Positions 21,506 to 30,910 of a stretch of 64,000 nt of DNA are shown here, piece after piece. The stretch is from Oleoguttula mirabilis. Lineage: Eukaryota; Ascomycota; Dothideomycetes; Mycosphaerellales; Teratosphaeriaceae. Within the stretch, counting starts at the first letter, position 1; each line of letters begins with the position of its first letter. The DNA is taken from positions 248,001 to 312,000 of the forward strand of contig JAVFHQ010000027.1 of assembly GCA_035135055.1 (NCBI GenBank). The letters are read 5' to 3'. The notes beneath the pieces were generated by a model that was not told where the DNA came from, searched no databases, and saw only the letters and a list, made by a program, of their open reading frames with translations. The position numbers were made by a program, and so were the translations under genes.

Positions 21506-21812
21506 TGTGTGTAGCGTAGGAAATGGATTGCGCATAGCGAGCATGTATCAAAGCCTTTGACCTCATCTTGCCGTGCGCACCATTCCGGAACCTCGTATGG
21601 ACCTGTACAGGGAGTGTCACATGCTTCGTTGTACTGGTTGCCACGTAGCAACGCGCACGGTCTACACTGCAGGCGCCACGCTGCCACATCCCGCCAGAGC
21701 GATCTCGTGTTTCACTTTTCTCACATCGCCGACAAGCACTTTGGACTCGCTACCGCAGTTTGACTACCATACCAGAAAGTACTACCCAGCGACTTTGTAG
21801 GACACGCACACC
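21506..21812. promoter_or_regulatory. MLC1 promoter region
   Basis: This 307-bp gap lies between the methyltransferase stop and the proposed MLC1 start. No gene or repeat is visible. Confidence 0.45.
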
Positions 21813-22453
21813 ATGGTGAGTTGTTGACCCTCCGCAACAGCAAAGTGAAGGCTGTCGCGAAAAGACCAGACGCGGGATAGAAGGAGGCTCGAGACACCGC
21901 TGACACGCTATGGCGGACCAGGCGCAAAGCACAAACTTCAAGGAGGCCTTCTCCCTCTTCGACAAGCGCGGCACCGGGCGCGTCCAGCTTGACAGCCTGG
22001 GTGACTTGCTCCGAGCATGTGGACAGAACCCGACGTTGGCAGAGATCAGGGATTTGGAGGGGCAGGTGGGCGGAGACTGTGAGTACATCCTACACACCCT
22101 GCCAGCTATGCAGCAGGTGCAGTCTCTGGCAGGCCAGGAAGCGTAAACAAGCCACGTGGAGGTGCACATGCTGACCTTACGACGACCCAGTCGACTTCGA
22201 CCAGTTCTCCAAGATCCTCAACCGCCCCGGCGGCTTCCGCGACCCCGGCGAGCCCGAGGAGTACTGCCGCGGCTTCCAGGTCTTCGACAAGGACCTCACG
22301 GGCTTCATCGGCGTGGGCCAGTTCCGCTACATCCTCACGAACTTGGGCGAGAAGATGAGCGATGAGGAGGTGGATGAGCTGCTCAAGGCCGTGGACACGA
22401 GTAGTGGGGAGCTGAATTACATGGATATGGTGAAGACCATTCTGGCGAATTAG
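21813..22453 (+). CDS. MLC1: Myosin essential light chain (Mlc1/Cdc4), EF-hand protein
   Basis: The best model has three exons: 21813-21815 (the ATG alone), 21922-22078 and 22191-22453, giving 140 residues. The first intron is 106 bp (GTGAGT donor directly after ATG, CTGAC branch, CCAG acceptor) and the second 112 bp. A simpler start at ATG 21910 gives 143 residues (MADQAQST...). The body is diagnostic: KEAFSLFDKRGTGRV, SLGDLLRACGQNPTLAEI, RPGGFRDPGEPEEYCRGF, FDKDLTGFIG and LGEKMSDEEVDELL. This light chain binds IQ motifs of type II and V myosins and of IQGAP for cytokinesis and polarised transport. The EF-hands lack some calcium ligands, as is normal for light chains. Confidence 0.92.
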
Positions 22454-23222
22454 TGCGGCAGCGCTGGGGAAGGGAGAAGAGGGAGACGGACGGGTGTTAC
22501 GATGGGTTGGGTTGATGACTTGCATGAGTTGGGCGCTCAGGAGTTGGGCGCGCAGCTTTGCGTTGGGATTAGGACGGCTTGGCAATGGCTATGGGCTGCG
22601 AGCGTGGATGTGTTGATAGTGCGGGGCGTGACATATGCGTGCAATAGCATCATCATCTCGACATGCTGACATGTCATCCCGAACGAGACGTGGATAGAAT
22701 GGCACTGATAGCATTAGCCAGTCACGGCTCGGACCAGGCCTTGATGATCTGGAGTTGGGCTCTCAGAACGCCTGGTCGATCCAGCTGCAAAGAGGCCTGC
22801 ATGATCTTCGCACATATCACGACAGCACCGAGCACAAACCATACTGAAGCACTGCGGTTCTGCCGACTGTATACATTGGGGTTATTTAGCCTATCCAAAT
22901 ACAATGTCTCGCAAGATGCGAGGTACGAGCGGCGAGAAGCGCGCGCCCAGCGTAACGAACACGCCCTCAGCGTAAATCACAAGCCCTGAGCGTAACGAAC
23001 ACGCCCTCAGCATAACGAAAGTGCCCTCAGCGTAACGAACACGCCCTCAGCGTAACGAATATGCTCTCGGCGTAACGAACACGCTCTCAGCGTAACGAAC
23101 ACACTCTCAGCATAACGAACATACTCTCAGCATACCGACTCAGGGTCTTCTTCACACCCTTTGCAGCACTGCAGCATCATTCCCACCGCCACACCGCGGT
23201 ATAAAGAGGGAACGTCGTCTAA
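22454..23222. other. Intergenic region with a minisatellite
   Basis: The MLC1 3' flank is followed by the 20-bp tandem array listed separately, then the 3' end of the secreted acidic protein gene. No coding gene is supported. Confidence 0.5.
22951..23144. repeat. 20-bp minisatellite, nine full units and a partial tenth
   Basis: The consensus unit is cgtaacgaacacgccctcag. Nine units run head to tail with an exact 20-bp period from 22951 to 23130, and a tenth is partial. Units differ mostly by transitions (cg to ca or tg). The array does not keep a conserved frame, so it does not look protein-coding. Confidence 0.95.
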
Positions 23223-24281
23223 TCAGTGCGTGCGGGGCTTCTTGCCCCAACGCAGGAAGCCGTCCTGTGGTTGCTCGTCGTCCTCATCGTCCCGGGCTTT
23301 CATAACCAGATCGACAATATCGTTCGCAGTCAACTCGCTGGCGGCTGAGGAGCCGGAGGCGCTCCCGTCGTTGTTGTCGTTCGAATCGTCCGTAGCCATG
23401 CGTGCGGGGATCAACTTCCTCTTTTGCTCGGCGGGATCCAACACATCAAATCCGTCGGGGAAACCTGCAACCACCATGTCGTCGGGGAGATCGTTAATGG
23501 AGTCGGGGTCTTTAGGGTCGTAGACCGCACCGTCGCCATCGTCATCGGCGTCATCGTCGTCGCTGTCGTCATAAGTGTCGTCGTCTTCGTCGTCGTCTTC
23601 GTCGTCGTCTTCTTCGGCATCCGCGGAATCGTCGCCAGAAGTCTCAACATCCTCGTCGTCGTCGGCGTTCGAGGCGCTGGAGTCGTCGTCTTTGGAATCG
23701 ATAATCGTGTCGTTCGAGGGGACTGAGTCGTCCTCTTCAGGGTCGATGATTACGTCTTCGTAGGTGGAGTCGTCACCGTAAGTCATAAAAACCGAGTCCT
23801 CGGGGTTCGGGGAGTCGACGATGTCGATGAACAGGTCGCAGACTGCCAGGGCCTTGAGATCGGTGACTTCGACTTTCCAGTTGGCGCAATAATTGACGGG
23901 ATCGTTGACCTTGACGGTGATGACGGTGTACCGCTGCTTGACGCCGTCGAGGCGGAGCTTCCATTTGACGCATCTCGGGGTGGCCTGGAGGGCTAGATAG
24001 ACGGAAGAAGGTTAGCTGTTGTTTCTTTGTGTCTGAGTGCAGTGGCTGCTGTAGATCGGGGAGATGTTACTGGTGGTTTCTTTGGTGAGGTGCCATAGCT
24101 CGCACGCCATCGCGTCGTTCTTCTCGATGACCCACGAGACGATGGTGGTGTTGCTTTCAGGATCGATGCCGGGAGGGGCGAGGGTAGTGTCCTCCTGGGA
24201 GGGCGTGTCACGGCCATCCAGTGGGCGAGCCGAGACGACCGCAAGGGCGCCAAGGCTGGCGAGGAGGGTGATGAACCACAT
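23223..24281 (-). CDS. Secreted Asp-rich acidic protein, unknown function
   Basis: Two exons, 24281-24071 and 23992-23223, with a 78-bp intron (GTAACA donor, CTAAC branch, TCTAG acceptor) encode 326 residues. Residues 1-18 (MWFITLLASLGALAVVSA) are a clear signal peptide. The middle has a folded-looking segment with spaced cysteines (PRCVKWKLRLDG, NYCANWKVEV, AVCDLFIDIV). The C-terminal half is an extreme Asp/Glu/Ser tract with polyaspartate runs, then basic sites (EQKRKL, WGKKPRTH). It could be an extracellular metal-binding, wall or effector-type protein, but I do not assign a role. The donor is weak, though both splice phases agree. Confidence 0.75.
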
Positions 24282-25579
24282 GGTGAGCTTTTGTGGTAGT
24301 AGAGTGTGTGAGAGAAGGAAGAAGAAGAAGAGCTGGAAAGGAGATGGAGGTTCTTATGCAGGCGTCAAAGAGCGCCATCTCCACCATGTACAAGCAATCC
24401 CAACGTACATTGTGGGCCTGCCAATGTATTGACAGCGTAGTTTGGCTGGTGGAGACTTGTACGATAACCGTCAGTTACTCAACGAACCAGGCTTGGTAGA
24501 TGTCAGGCCCTGTCCAGTATCACGCATTGGACTACCCACCCTTCTGAATACCGGATGGAGAAGCGCAAGATCTCCTTCGAGCAAAATGGTGAGGAAGAGG
24601 CAGAGAGTGACCACAATGCTTCGACACGCCAACTATACTGATGTGAGTTTTACCGAATGGTCGGGACGAAATGCTATCAGGTGACTGTTCTGTTACTTCC
24701 GCTACTAACGGTTTAGTCCAGGTTGAATGGTCACCACTTTGTAGGTTTGCCTTGTGCCACGAGCTCGGTAGCGACACTCAGCAACGCTGCGCATCTCGGC
24801 TCGATGCGGCTTCCGACTGTGACGCTTCTGTTGGTTGCCATGCTTTGTTACTGCAGTAGACGCCTCATCGAACTCAACATGCTCTCTTCGCGGAGCGGAG
24901 GATGCGATGCTTTGATGTAGATTGTCATACTTCGTGCGCCTCGGCGTCACCGCACACCAGATCAGACGCACGATCACGACCAGCTGGTCGTCATGATGTC
25001 TCGGACGTAGTCCATCTCCGTAGAAAGACTCGGCCATAAGGCAGCGATTTTGCCTTCAGTAGGCCGAACGCACTGGGAAAGAGCTTGATAGGGTAGGATG
25101 GCAAGAGTCCCGGATGTGGTCCATCTCTATAGAAGAGTTCGGCCATGAGGCAGTGTATTCGCCTCCAGTAGGCTGAACGCGCTGGGCATACGAGAGCTTG
25201 ATAGGGTGCCATGCTCGCATTCCCTGCACATTCCCAGCGCTGTATATGGCAACAGTGACTGACTGCCTCACTTGCCAGCACCACACGTTCTGCTGTACTG
25301 CTGTATCGGAGCAAAGCTTTGCTACCGAGTCGGTTTGTCGCCCACCGAATCGGCCACCGCATGCTGTGCAGGACCCGGATTCACAGTGCGTCGCCGTTTC
25401 TGTGAGACTCAAGCACTATAATGCTTGCTCACAAGAGCAGAATGTTCGAGGTTCCGGAGACACGGTTAGTGCTCTTACTCGATGTTCTTCTGCTTGCAAC
25501 CGCAGGCATATGAAGTGTTGCCGAGCTGGCTGGATGGACTTGTCCACCCGTGAGTTATGTCCAGAGCGTTTCCACGCTC
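24282..25579. other. 1.3-kb region without a supported gene
   Basis: The left end must hold the promoter of the secreted acidic protein. A diverged tandem repeat lies at 25002-25207. Open frames here are short and Cys/Arg-rich, and part of one merely reflects the repeat. Confidence 0.45.
25002..25207. repeat. Diverged tandem duplication, two units of about 95 bp
   Basis: Unit 1 (25002-25094) and unit 2 (25111-25207) share an aligned backbone including tccatct, cggccat, ccagtaggc-type sequence and the identical end agagcttgatagggt. Nearly all substitutions between them are transitions. Confidence 0.85.
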
Positions 25580-26095
25580 TCACGACTTCCCACTCTCGTC
25601 CTCCCTCTCATCCTTGGCCATCTCCTCCCTCAGCCAACTAGCCTCCTTCTCCATCTCCTCCTTCGACCTCGGCTTCCTCTCCTCGTCTTGAGCCCACCGT
25701 CCCGCCTCCCTCTGATGCTTTCCCACATCCCCTTCCTCGCCCTCCAACCACTCATGCACCTTGTCATCCCCACCAACATCTCCCTTCGTCCTGGGTATCA
25801 CATGGCAGTGCACATGCGGCACACTCTGTCCCGCCGCCTCTCCATCTTGAACTGCGACATTGAACGCGTCCGCCTTGTAGACCCGCTTGAGCGTCCGCTG
25901 TACCCTCGTGACCGTGACGAAGAGATCGGCTATCTCGTCTTTGCTTAGGTCCGAGAGATGCGGCTTCACTGCAAGAGGGGACACGAGAACATGGCCAGGG
26001 AGCAGCGGTTTGAGGTTGACGAGGGCGAAGGAATGTTTTGTGGTATGGAAGACCTGCGAGGTCACATTGAACGGGCCAAAGTGTATCGGAGGCAT
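25580..26095 (-). CDS. HNT2: HIT-family dinucleoside polyphosphate hydrolase (Fhit/Hnt2)
   Basis: Intronless 171-residue protein. The histidine triad HVHCHV places the histidines at 94, 96 and 98, the last being the nucleophile. The Fhit signature is also present: an N-terminal F/V-rich strand (NLKPLLPGHVLVSP) and DGEAAGQSVPH just before the triad. These enzymes cleave Ap3A-type dinucleotides to AMP and a second nucleotide. The C-terminus after residue 105 is a charged helix (EWLEGEEGDVGKHQREA...), longer than in human FHIT but common in fungi. Confidence 0.92.
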   Translation of the reverse strand: MPPIHFGPFNVTSQVFHTTKHSFALVNLKPLLPGHVLVSPLAVKPHLSDLSKDEIADLFVTVTRVQRTLKRVYKADAFNVAVQDGEAAGQSVPHVHCHVIPRTKGDVGGDDKVHEWLEGEEGDVGKHQREAGRWAQDEERKPRSKEEMEKEASWLREEMAKDEREDESGKS

Positions 26096-26506
26096 CTTTC
26101 GGTCGTCGACTGCGGACTCGAGGGCAGAAGATTGCGTCGAGAGTTAGTATGTTAATGAAAGCGATCGACTCTTTAAGATACCTTAGAATTCCAGCGCCGA
26201 GTATGGCCGACTTTCGGCCGCCAAGTTCGCAGTCACATGTCATCCACATGCGCAGTGGCCTTACGGTGAGAGCACGAAAGCATGATGGCAGGATTGAGGC
26301 AGCAAAGGCGGAGGAGCAACGCGTGGTGGATCATGAAGTCGGTAAGTACCATAGACGCTATGCTGAGCTAAGTCTACACACCAGCAAGCTATACTGAACT
26401 GCCAATGCCGAAAGGCCGGCATCTCCCCAGCCGTGCCCATGCGTTAGTATGCTGGAAAGCTACGCAGAGCCATAGTGGTCAGACCGTAGCAAAGCGATGG
26501 ACATCA
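26096..26506. promoter_or_regulatory. HNT2 promoter and DDI1 3' flank
   Basis: This 411-bp gap lies between HNT2 and DDI1, both on the minus strand. No gene or repeat is visible. Confidence 0.45.
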
Positions 26507-28187
26507 CTAGCCTTGGAAGAGCAGCCCAGCAGCATACTCCACGTTGCCATCGCACGCGTCGAGAGCGGCGACTGCCTGATCTCTCGGGAACCCGAGGCTG
26601 ACCAGCTGGTCCACAGCTTCCTTGGGATGACTTGGCTTGGCCGGCGCAGGTGTTGAAGCGGCTGGAGTCGGTGCGTGTGTCGGTCCGTTCGCCGCAGGCG
26701 CCTTACTGCTCGACGAGCCAAGCGCCTGGCCCGACCCTCTGAATGCGCCATTTGTGCCTGACGAAGATGCCGTGGCTGCGGGACCTGCAGGCTTGACTGT
26801 GCCGGACTGCGTGCCAATCTCGGTGCCGTTCGGTCCCGAGACGGTTGGCTCATTCGCCATAGCCTCCTCGAGCATCTTCGGGAGCTCCGCCTCGCCCAAG
26901 AAGCTCACCTCATTGCCGTCGCCGAAGATGAGCTTGTTGCTCCTGAGATCGATGACGGCTTGGAAGCGCTTAAGCATGTCCAGGCCGAGGAGGAGGTCGA
27001 CGTCCTTGCCCTCCATCACCGTGAAGGAGCAGGACATGGTGGAGTTGCCGATCTTGATATCCGCCGAATGTACGCGCCCGAGGATCTGAGCTGTGCCGAC
27101 GCCTTTCGCAACGCCGGAGTAGCGCCGATCAATCAGACGCATGATGCCACACGACTCGGCGCACGACGGCGACATGATGGTTGTTTGTGCGCCGGAGTCG
27201 ACGAAGGCTTTGACCGGGTGCTTGTTGACTTCGACTGGGATGTAGAGCATCGTCACCCGACCGAACACTGCGTCGAGTTAGCTGAGCATATATGGATGAA
27301 CGTGCAGGCCCAAGTGAGACCCTGGTAAAGCGTAGCCTCTGCGTGTTGGTACGTGACACATGAGGTCTGAGGCCACAAGCCAGACGCTGACCACACCTCA
27401 TGTCGGGAAGCCCCATTCTAAGACTGGCTTACCTTCTGGGTTGTGCTCGTATGCGAACTGCAGATTGTCCTGCACAGCCTCCTGCCGAATCATCTCCTCA
27501 ATCTTGCGTTGCGCGTCGATGTTGAATGGGTCTTCGTTGAGTAACCGCATCTGCTCCTGCCTCTCGCGTTCACGGTCCTCGTCCTCGCGCATCATCTCCT
27601 GCCACACCTCTCTGAAGCGAGCGCTGTCGTTGATCGCCTCGGCAAGTGCCGGCCTTTGCGACCTCACTTGTGCCATCGCACCCGGGTTGCCGAGTATGCT
27701 CAACCTCGTGGTCTCGATCTCGTGCGCACCCTGAGCTTGACCCCTCCTCTGCCCCGGCTGTTGTCTCCGTTGTGTACCCATGTCGTTCTGTTGATCAGGT
27801 TGGCGCATAAGCATCGCTAGCATGTCACCGTCCTTGATGCCCGCCTCCTCTAACGTCTTCTCGTCGCCCTGTACTGGTGTGTTGTTGAGGTAGAACTGTT
27901 GTGAAGCTTGTGGGAGGTTGGTCTCGGCGGTAACGAATCCCTTCAGGTCTCCCAGGGATAGACCGGGAGGCAGGTCGAGCGTGATGAACTCCTGGTCGAG
28001 GGCATGGTTGGGCGCAATGATAGATATGGTAACTCGCGGCCTATGGTAGGATTGTCAGTACCGTCGTTGATGTGACACTGGCATGGTCTGACAGTGAGAC
28101 CCTTCACAAAGCGCCCGGCCCCAGCTGGTCGACCCAGTGGGCGGCCCGTGATTGCCGTTGTTGCGTTGCAATGAGTGTCACTTACAT
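26507..28187 (-). CDS. DDI1: Ubiquitin-shuttle aspartic protease Ddi1
   Basis: Three exons: 28187-28186 (the AT of the start codon), 28040-27433 and 27267-26507, giving 456 residues. Introns are 145 bp (GTAAGT...CATAG) and 165 bp (GTAAGC, CTAAC branch, CGCAG). Without splicing the ATG is followed at once by TAA; splicing rebuilds ATG and gives MPRVTISIIAPN. The N-terminal ubiquitin-like domain covers about 1-78. A helical region follows (FREVWQEMMREDEDRERERQ). The retroviral-type protease domain begins near 204, with the catalytic DSGA at 227-230. A Pro/Ala-rich linker leads to a UBA domain at about 415-456 (VDQLVSLGFPRDQAVAALDACDGN). Ddi1 delivers or cleaves heavily ubiquitinated substrates at the proteasome. 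Confidence 0.93.
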
Positions 28188-29308
28188 CTTGGAGCGCTTC
28201 GGCCGTCCTTGCGTCGTGCTGGTGAACGCTTCCGTATGCACGTCGCTCAAAGCAGTCGGCGTTGCGGCGTATTGACAGGTTGGCAAGCTGGAATGCCGGA
28301 CCTTCGCGCTGTCGCACCCGCTGGGATGGATTTGTCTTGGGGCGGGATGTGAAGAAAGAGGAATACTTGGGTGGCGACACAAGCTTCGTCGTTGGTGTGA
28401 GCTTGGATCACCGATTGCTCATGACTAAGGGCGGGAGGTGGCTAGGATTGGAAGTGAGTGGAAGCAGGCAGATGGATGGGTTGAAGGCAGCAACGGGGAG
28501 AGTGAACGTCTGTTCAGCTTCGGTGGAGCTTAGCGCTACTGGTGGCGTGCCTGTGGTTTTAATGACCCCTGTGTCCTTCTTTGCGGTGACCGTGTTACGA
28601 ACGAGGCGGTCTAGGAGAGGCGACGGATTGCTTCGCTGGATGTGTTCTGCTCATGCATCATATCCGACCACCTGGTCATGCTGCCTGCGGGCAGCCGTTG
28701 AAACTCCCGGGAGAAGGACCCATGTCGTCTCCGCGCCGAACCGTTCGAGTTCGATCCCACGCCCGCGGCCTACGTGACTGTGGTCGCTGCGAAAGAGACA
28801 TAGACATCCGCCAAGGCAGCAACTGTGCAGGAGTTGTATGAGAGCTGTATAGCACGCCTGCCATACCATGCCGGACCACCTGGTGCACAACCGTACAGCG
28901 CTTGGTACGCAGTGCGCTACTGCTTGCATGCATGTGGCGCTTGCTGGACCCCCACCTGCCTTGAACGTCATACATACTGGGGTTGCTGGGGGTACAGTTG
29001 CGCTCAAGCACTCCTTCACAATGACTTGAAAAGCTGTGCAAACAGTCACGCCTCTTCCATTTGGTTCGGAAAGCTGTTACAGTACGAGAAGTAGCTCTTT
29101 CTGCTTCCGGAGGCTTTTGAACACACTCGCCAGCAACAGCATCGCTGAAACGCTACACAACAGCGCAACAGTCTTCGTCAGCGGCCGAAGGTGTCACGAC
29201 CCCCCACAAGTGGTTTCGCCAACACTACGGGTTCCTGGAGAACGGACGCCGCTGACAATCTGCTTCGTGGCCCACTTTTACCCAAGTACTTAGGCAATCG
29301 GCTCCATA
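28188..29308. promoter_or_regulatory. Divergent DDI1/acetyltransferase intergenic region
   Basis: This 1.1-kb gap separates genes read outward. It contains overlapping open frames up to 171 codons, mostly Arg/Ser/Cys-rich, that match no family I recognise. I treat it as regulatory and noncoding. Confidence 0.4.
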
Positions 29309-30517
29309 ATGCCTCGTGACCTCAAGGCGGTTGCCAAAGAGGATGGCCTCCAGGGAGCGCCTCAGCTCACGAAATCACCAGAGGCAGTCGAAGGACAGCT
29401 ACGCAATATGGACGAGGACCGCTCCACCGCCATGGACGCCACGGATGAAGATGATGCTGTCGAGAGATACCGGGCTGAGGCTGGCAGCACCTCGAAACGC
29501 GACGAGCTTCACCCGTACACCCAGTCACTCTCCCCAAAGGACGTGGAAAGCTGTACACGACTGGAGGAAGAGGCCTTCCCACCGCACGAACGGTGTACCA
29601 GAGAAAAGGTCAGTCGTTCAACGTCCTACAGTGTGCTTGTTCAGGCACGTTAGGTTGCATTGACATGTCGGTGCCACACTACGTTGCTGTATGCGTTGTC
29701 TCTTTCTTCCGTAGCGTTGTACCGCTCTTCCTCACACCTGAAGATGGATTATGCCTGGAGTGAAGCCGCACGTGATGCACCCAAACACCATTGGGCGAAT
29801 GCAGACAGACTATGCGAGCCGCTTGCGCTGGCTGCGAAACATCTGAAGTTTGTGCTCCTTGCGTTGGGCATCAACACCTAGACCCGGCCGATTTCACCCG
29901 GTCTTGTACTACATACCGTTTCAGGGTACCCTTGCCGCACATTCCTTTCAGAATACATTACGCACAGTCGCTGAAACATTCTCGAGCAGTTCCAGTACCG
30001 CCTCAAGCACTGCGGCGAGCTGAGTCTAGGCATCTTCACCTCGCACTCCGAGAATCAAATTCCGACCGCAGAAGCTGCCGCGCCGGTCTACAGTGGCGCG
30101 CCGGATCGGAAAGCCGTGTTGATCGGGCACATCATTGCAACGAAGACCACGAACCCGACTGTCACGGACAAGGACATGGCCGTACCGTCGCCAGACGACA
30201 GTAAGCCGGATCCGAGTATCGGCCACAAGGAAGAGGGCCGGACCATTTGCATTCATAGCTTAGCCGTCTTGCCCGAGTACCAGAAGCGAGGTCTGGGTAC
30301 GACTTTGATGAAGGCCTTCTTGCAGAGGACGGAGAGCCATGATATCGCCGATCGAGTGGCGCTGATAGCGCACGAGCACCTCATGCCTTACTACGAGAGC
30401 TTCGGCTTCGTGAGCAAGGGCGAGAGCGAGTGCAAGTTTGGCGGAGGAGGGTGGTATGACATGGTCAAGGATCTGGAGCCTGGCGATAAGCCAAGTCAAT
30501 ATGGCGGCGCGGAGTGA
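29309..30517 (+). CDS. GNAT N-acetyltransferase (AANAT/PAA1-like)
   Basis: Exons 29309-29608 and 29990-30517 encode 275 residues. The 381-bp intron (GTCAGT...GAGCAG) is unusually long for this window, but both phases fit and CTREK-FQYRLKHCGELSLG reads as one family segment. The acetyl-CoA motif A is ICIHSLAVLPEYQKRGLG, with QKRGLG at 198-203, followed by LIAHEHLMPYYESFGF as in arylalkylamine (serotonin-type) N-acetyltransferases. The Asp/Glu-rich N-terminus before residue 70 looks disordered. Yeast Paa1 acetylates polyamines and arylalkylamines; the substrate here is inferred only. Confidence 0.85.
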
Positions 30518-30910
30518 GGATTACCAGTAGTGGCTTCTTGTCAGGTTTCTGTGTCCACTCGGCTCAGCAGGTGGGAGCATGGCGTCGGACGGGCGTGTAT
30601 TGTCAGAGCTGCTGGCGAGGCATGTCACATTCCTACGCGCTTTCGCCCACTCATCTTGACTCACGTTAAGCCCAACAAACCTCGTCGTCACAGATGGCAC
30701 AATGTGTTGGCCGAGCGCAGAGACTCAGACCCAGCCAAAAACAACCTTTTCGGATAATTGGCTCTATCTGTGACAACACAGCCGCTAGCCGTCTTCATAG
30801 CAAGGCAAGTTCCCCAGCCCTCGCTCCGACCGCGCCTTCTTACGCCGCAGGCAGTGCGATACGCCCTCGCAGAATCAAAGAAAACGCCACATACTCGTAA
30901 ACCACCACGT
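30518..30910. other. Convergent 3' region between the acetyltransferase and NOG1
   Basis: This 393-bp gap lies between two stop codons. It should hold both terminators. No gene is seen. Confidence 0.5.

Noticed and set aside
22951..23144. The regular repeat array could be mistaken for a CRISPR
   Set aside because: Units are 20 bp directly abutting with no unique spacers, and the DNA is eukaryotic. It is a minisatellite.
28739..28755. B-box-like GTTCGATCCC
   Set aside because: No T-arm stem, acceptor stem or A box can be placed around it.
28262..28777. A 171-codon plus-strand frame in the DDI1-acetyltransferase gap
   Set aside because: Arg/Ser/Cys-rich, overlapping the DDI1 promoter, matching no family. 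Competing frames on the other strand are equally long.
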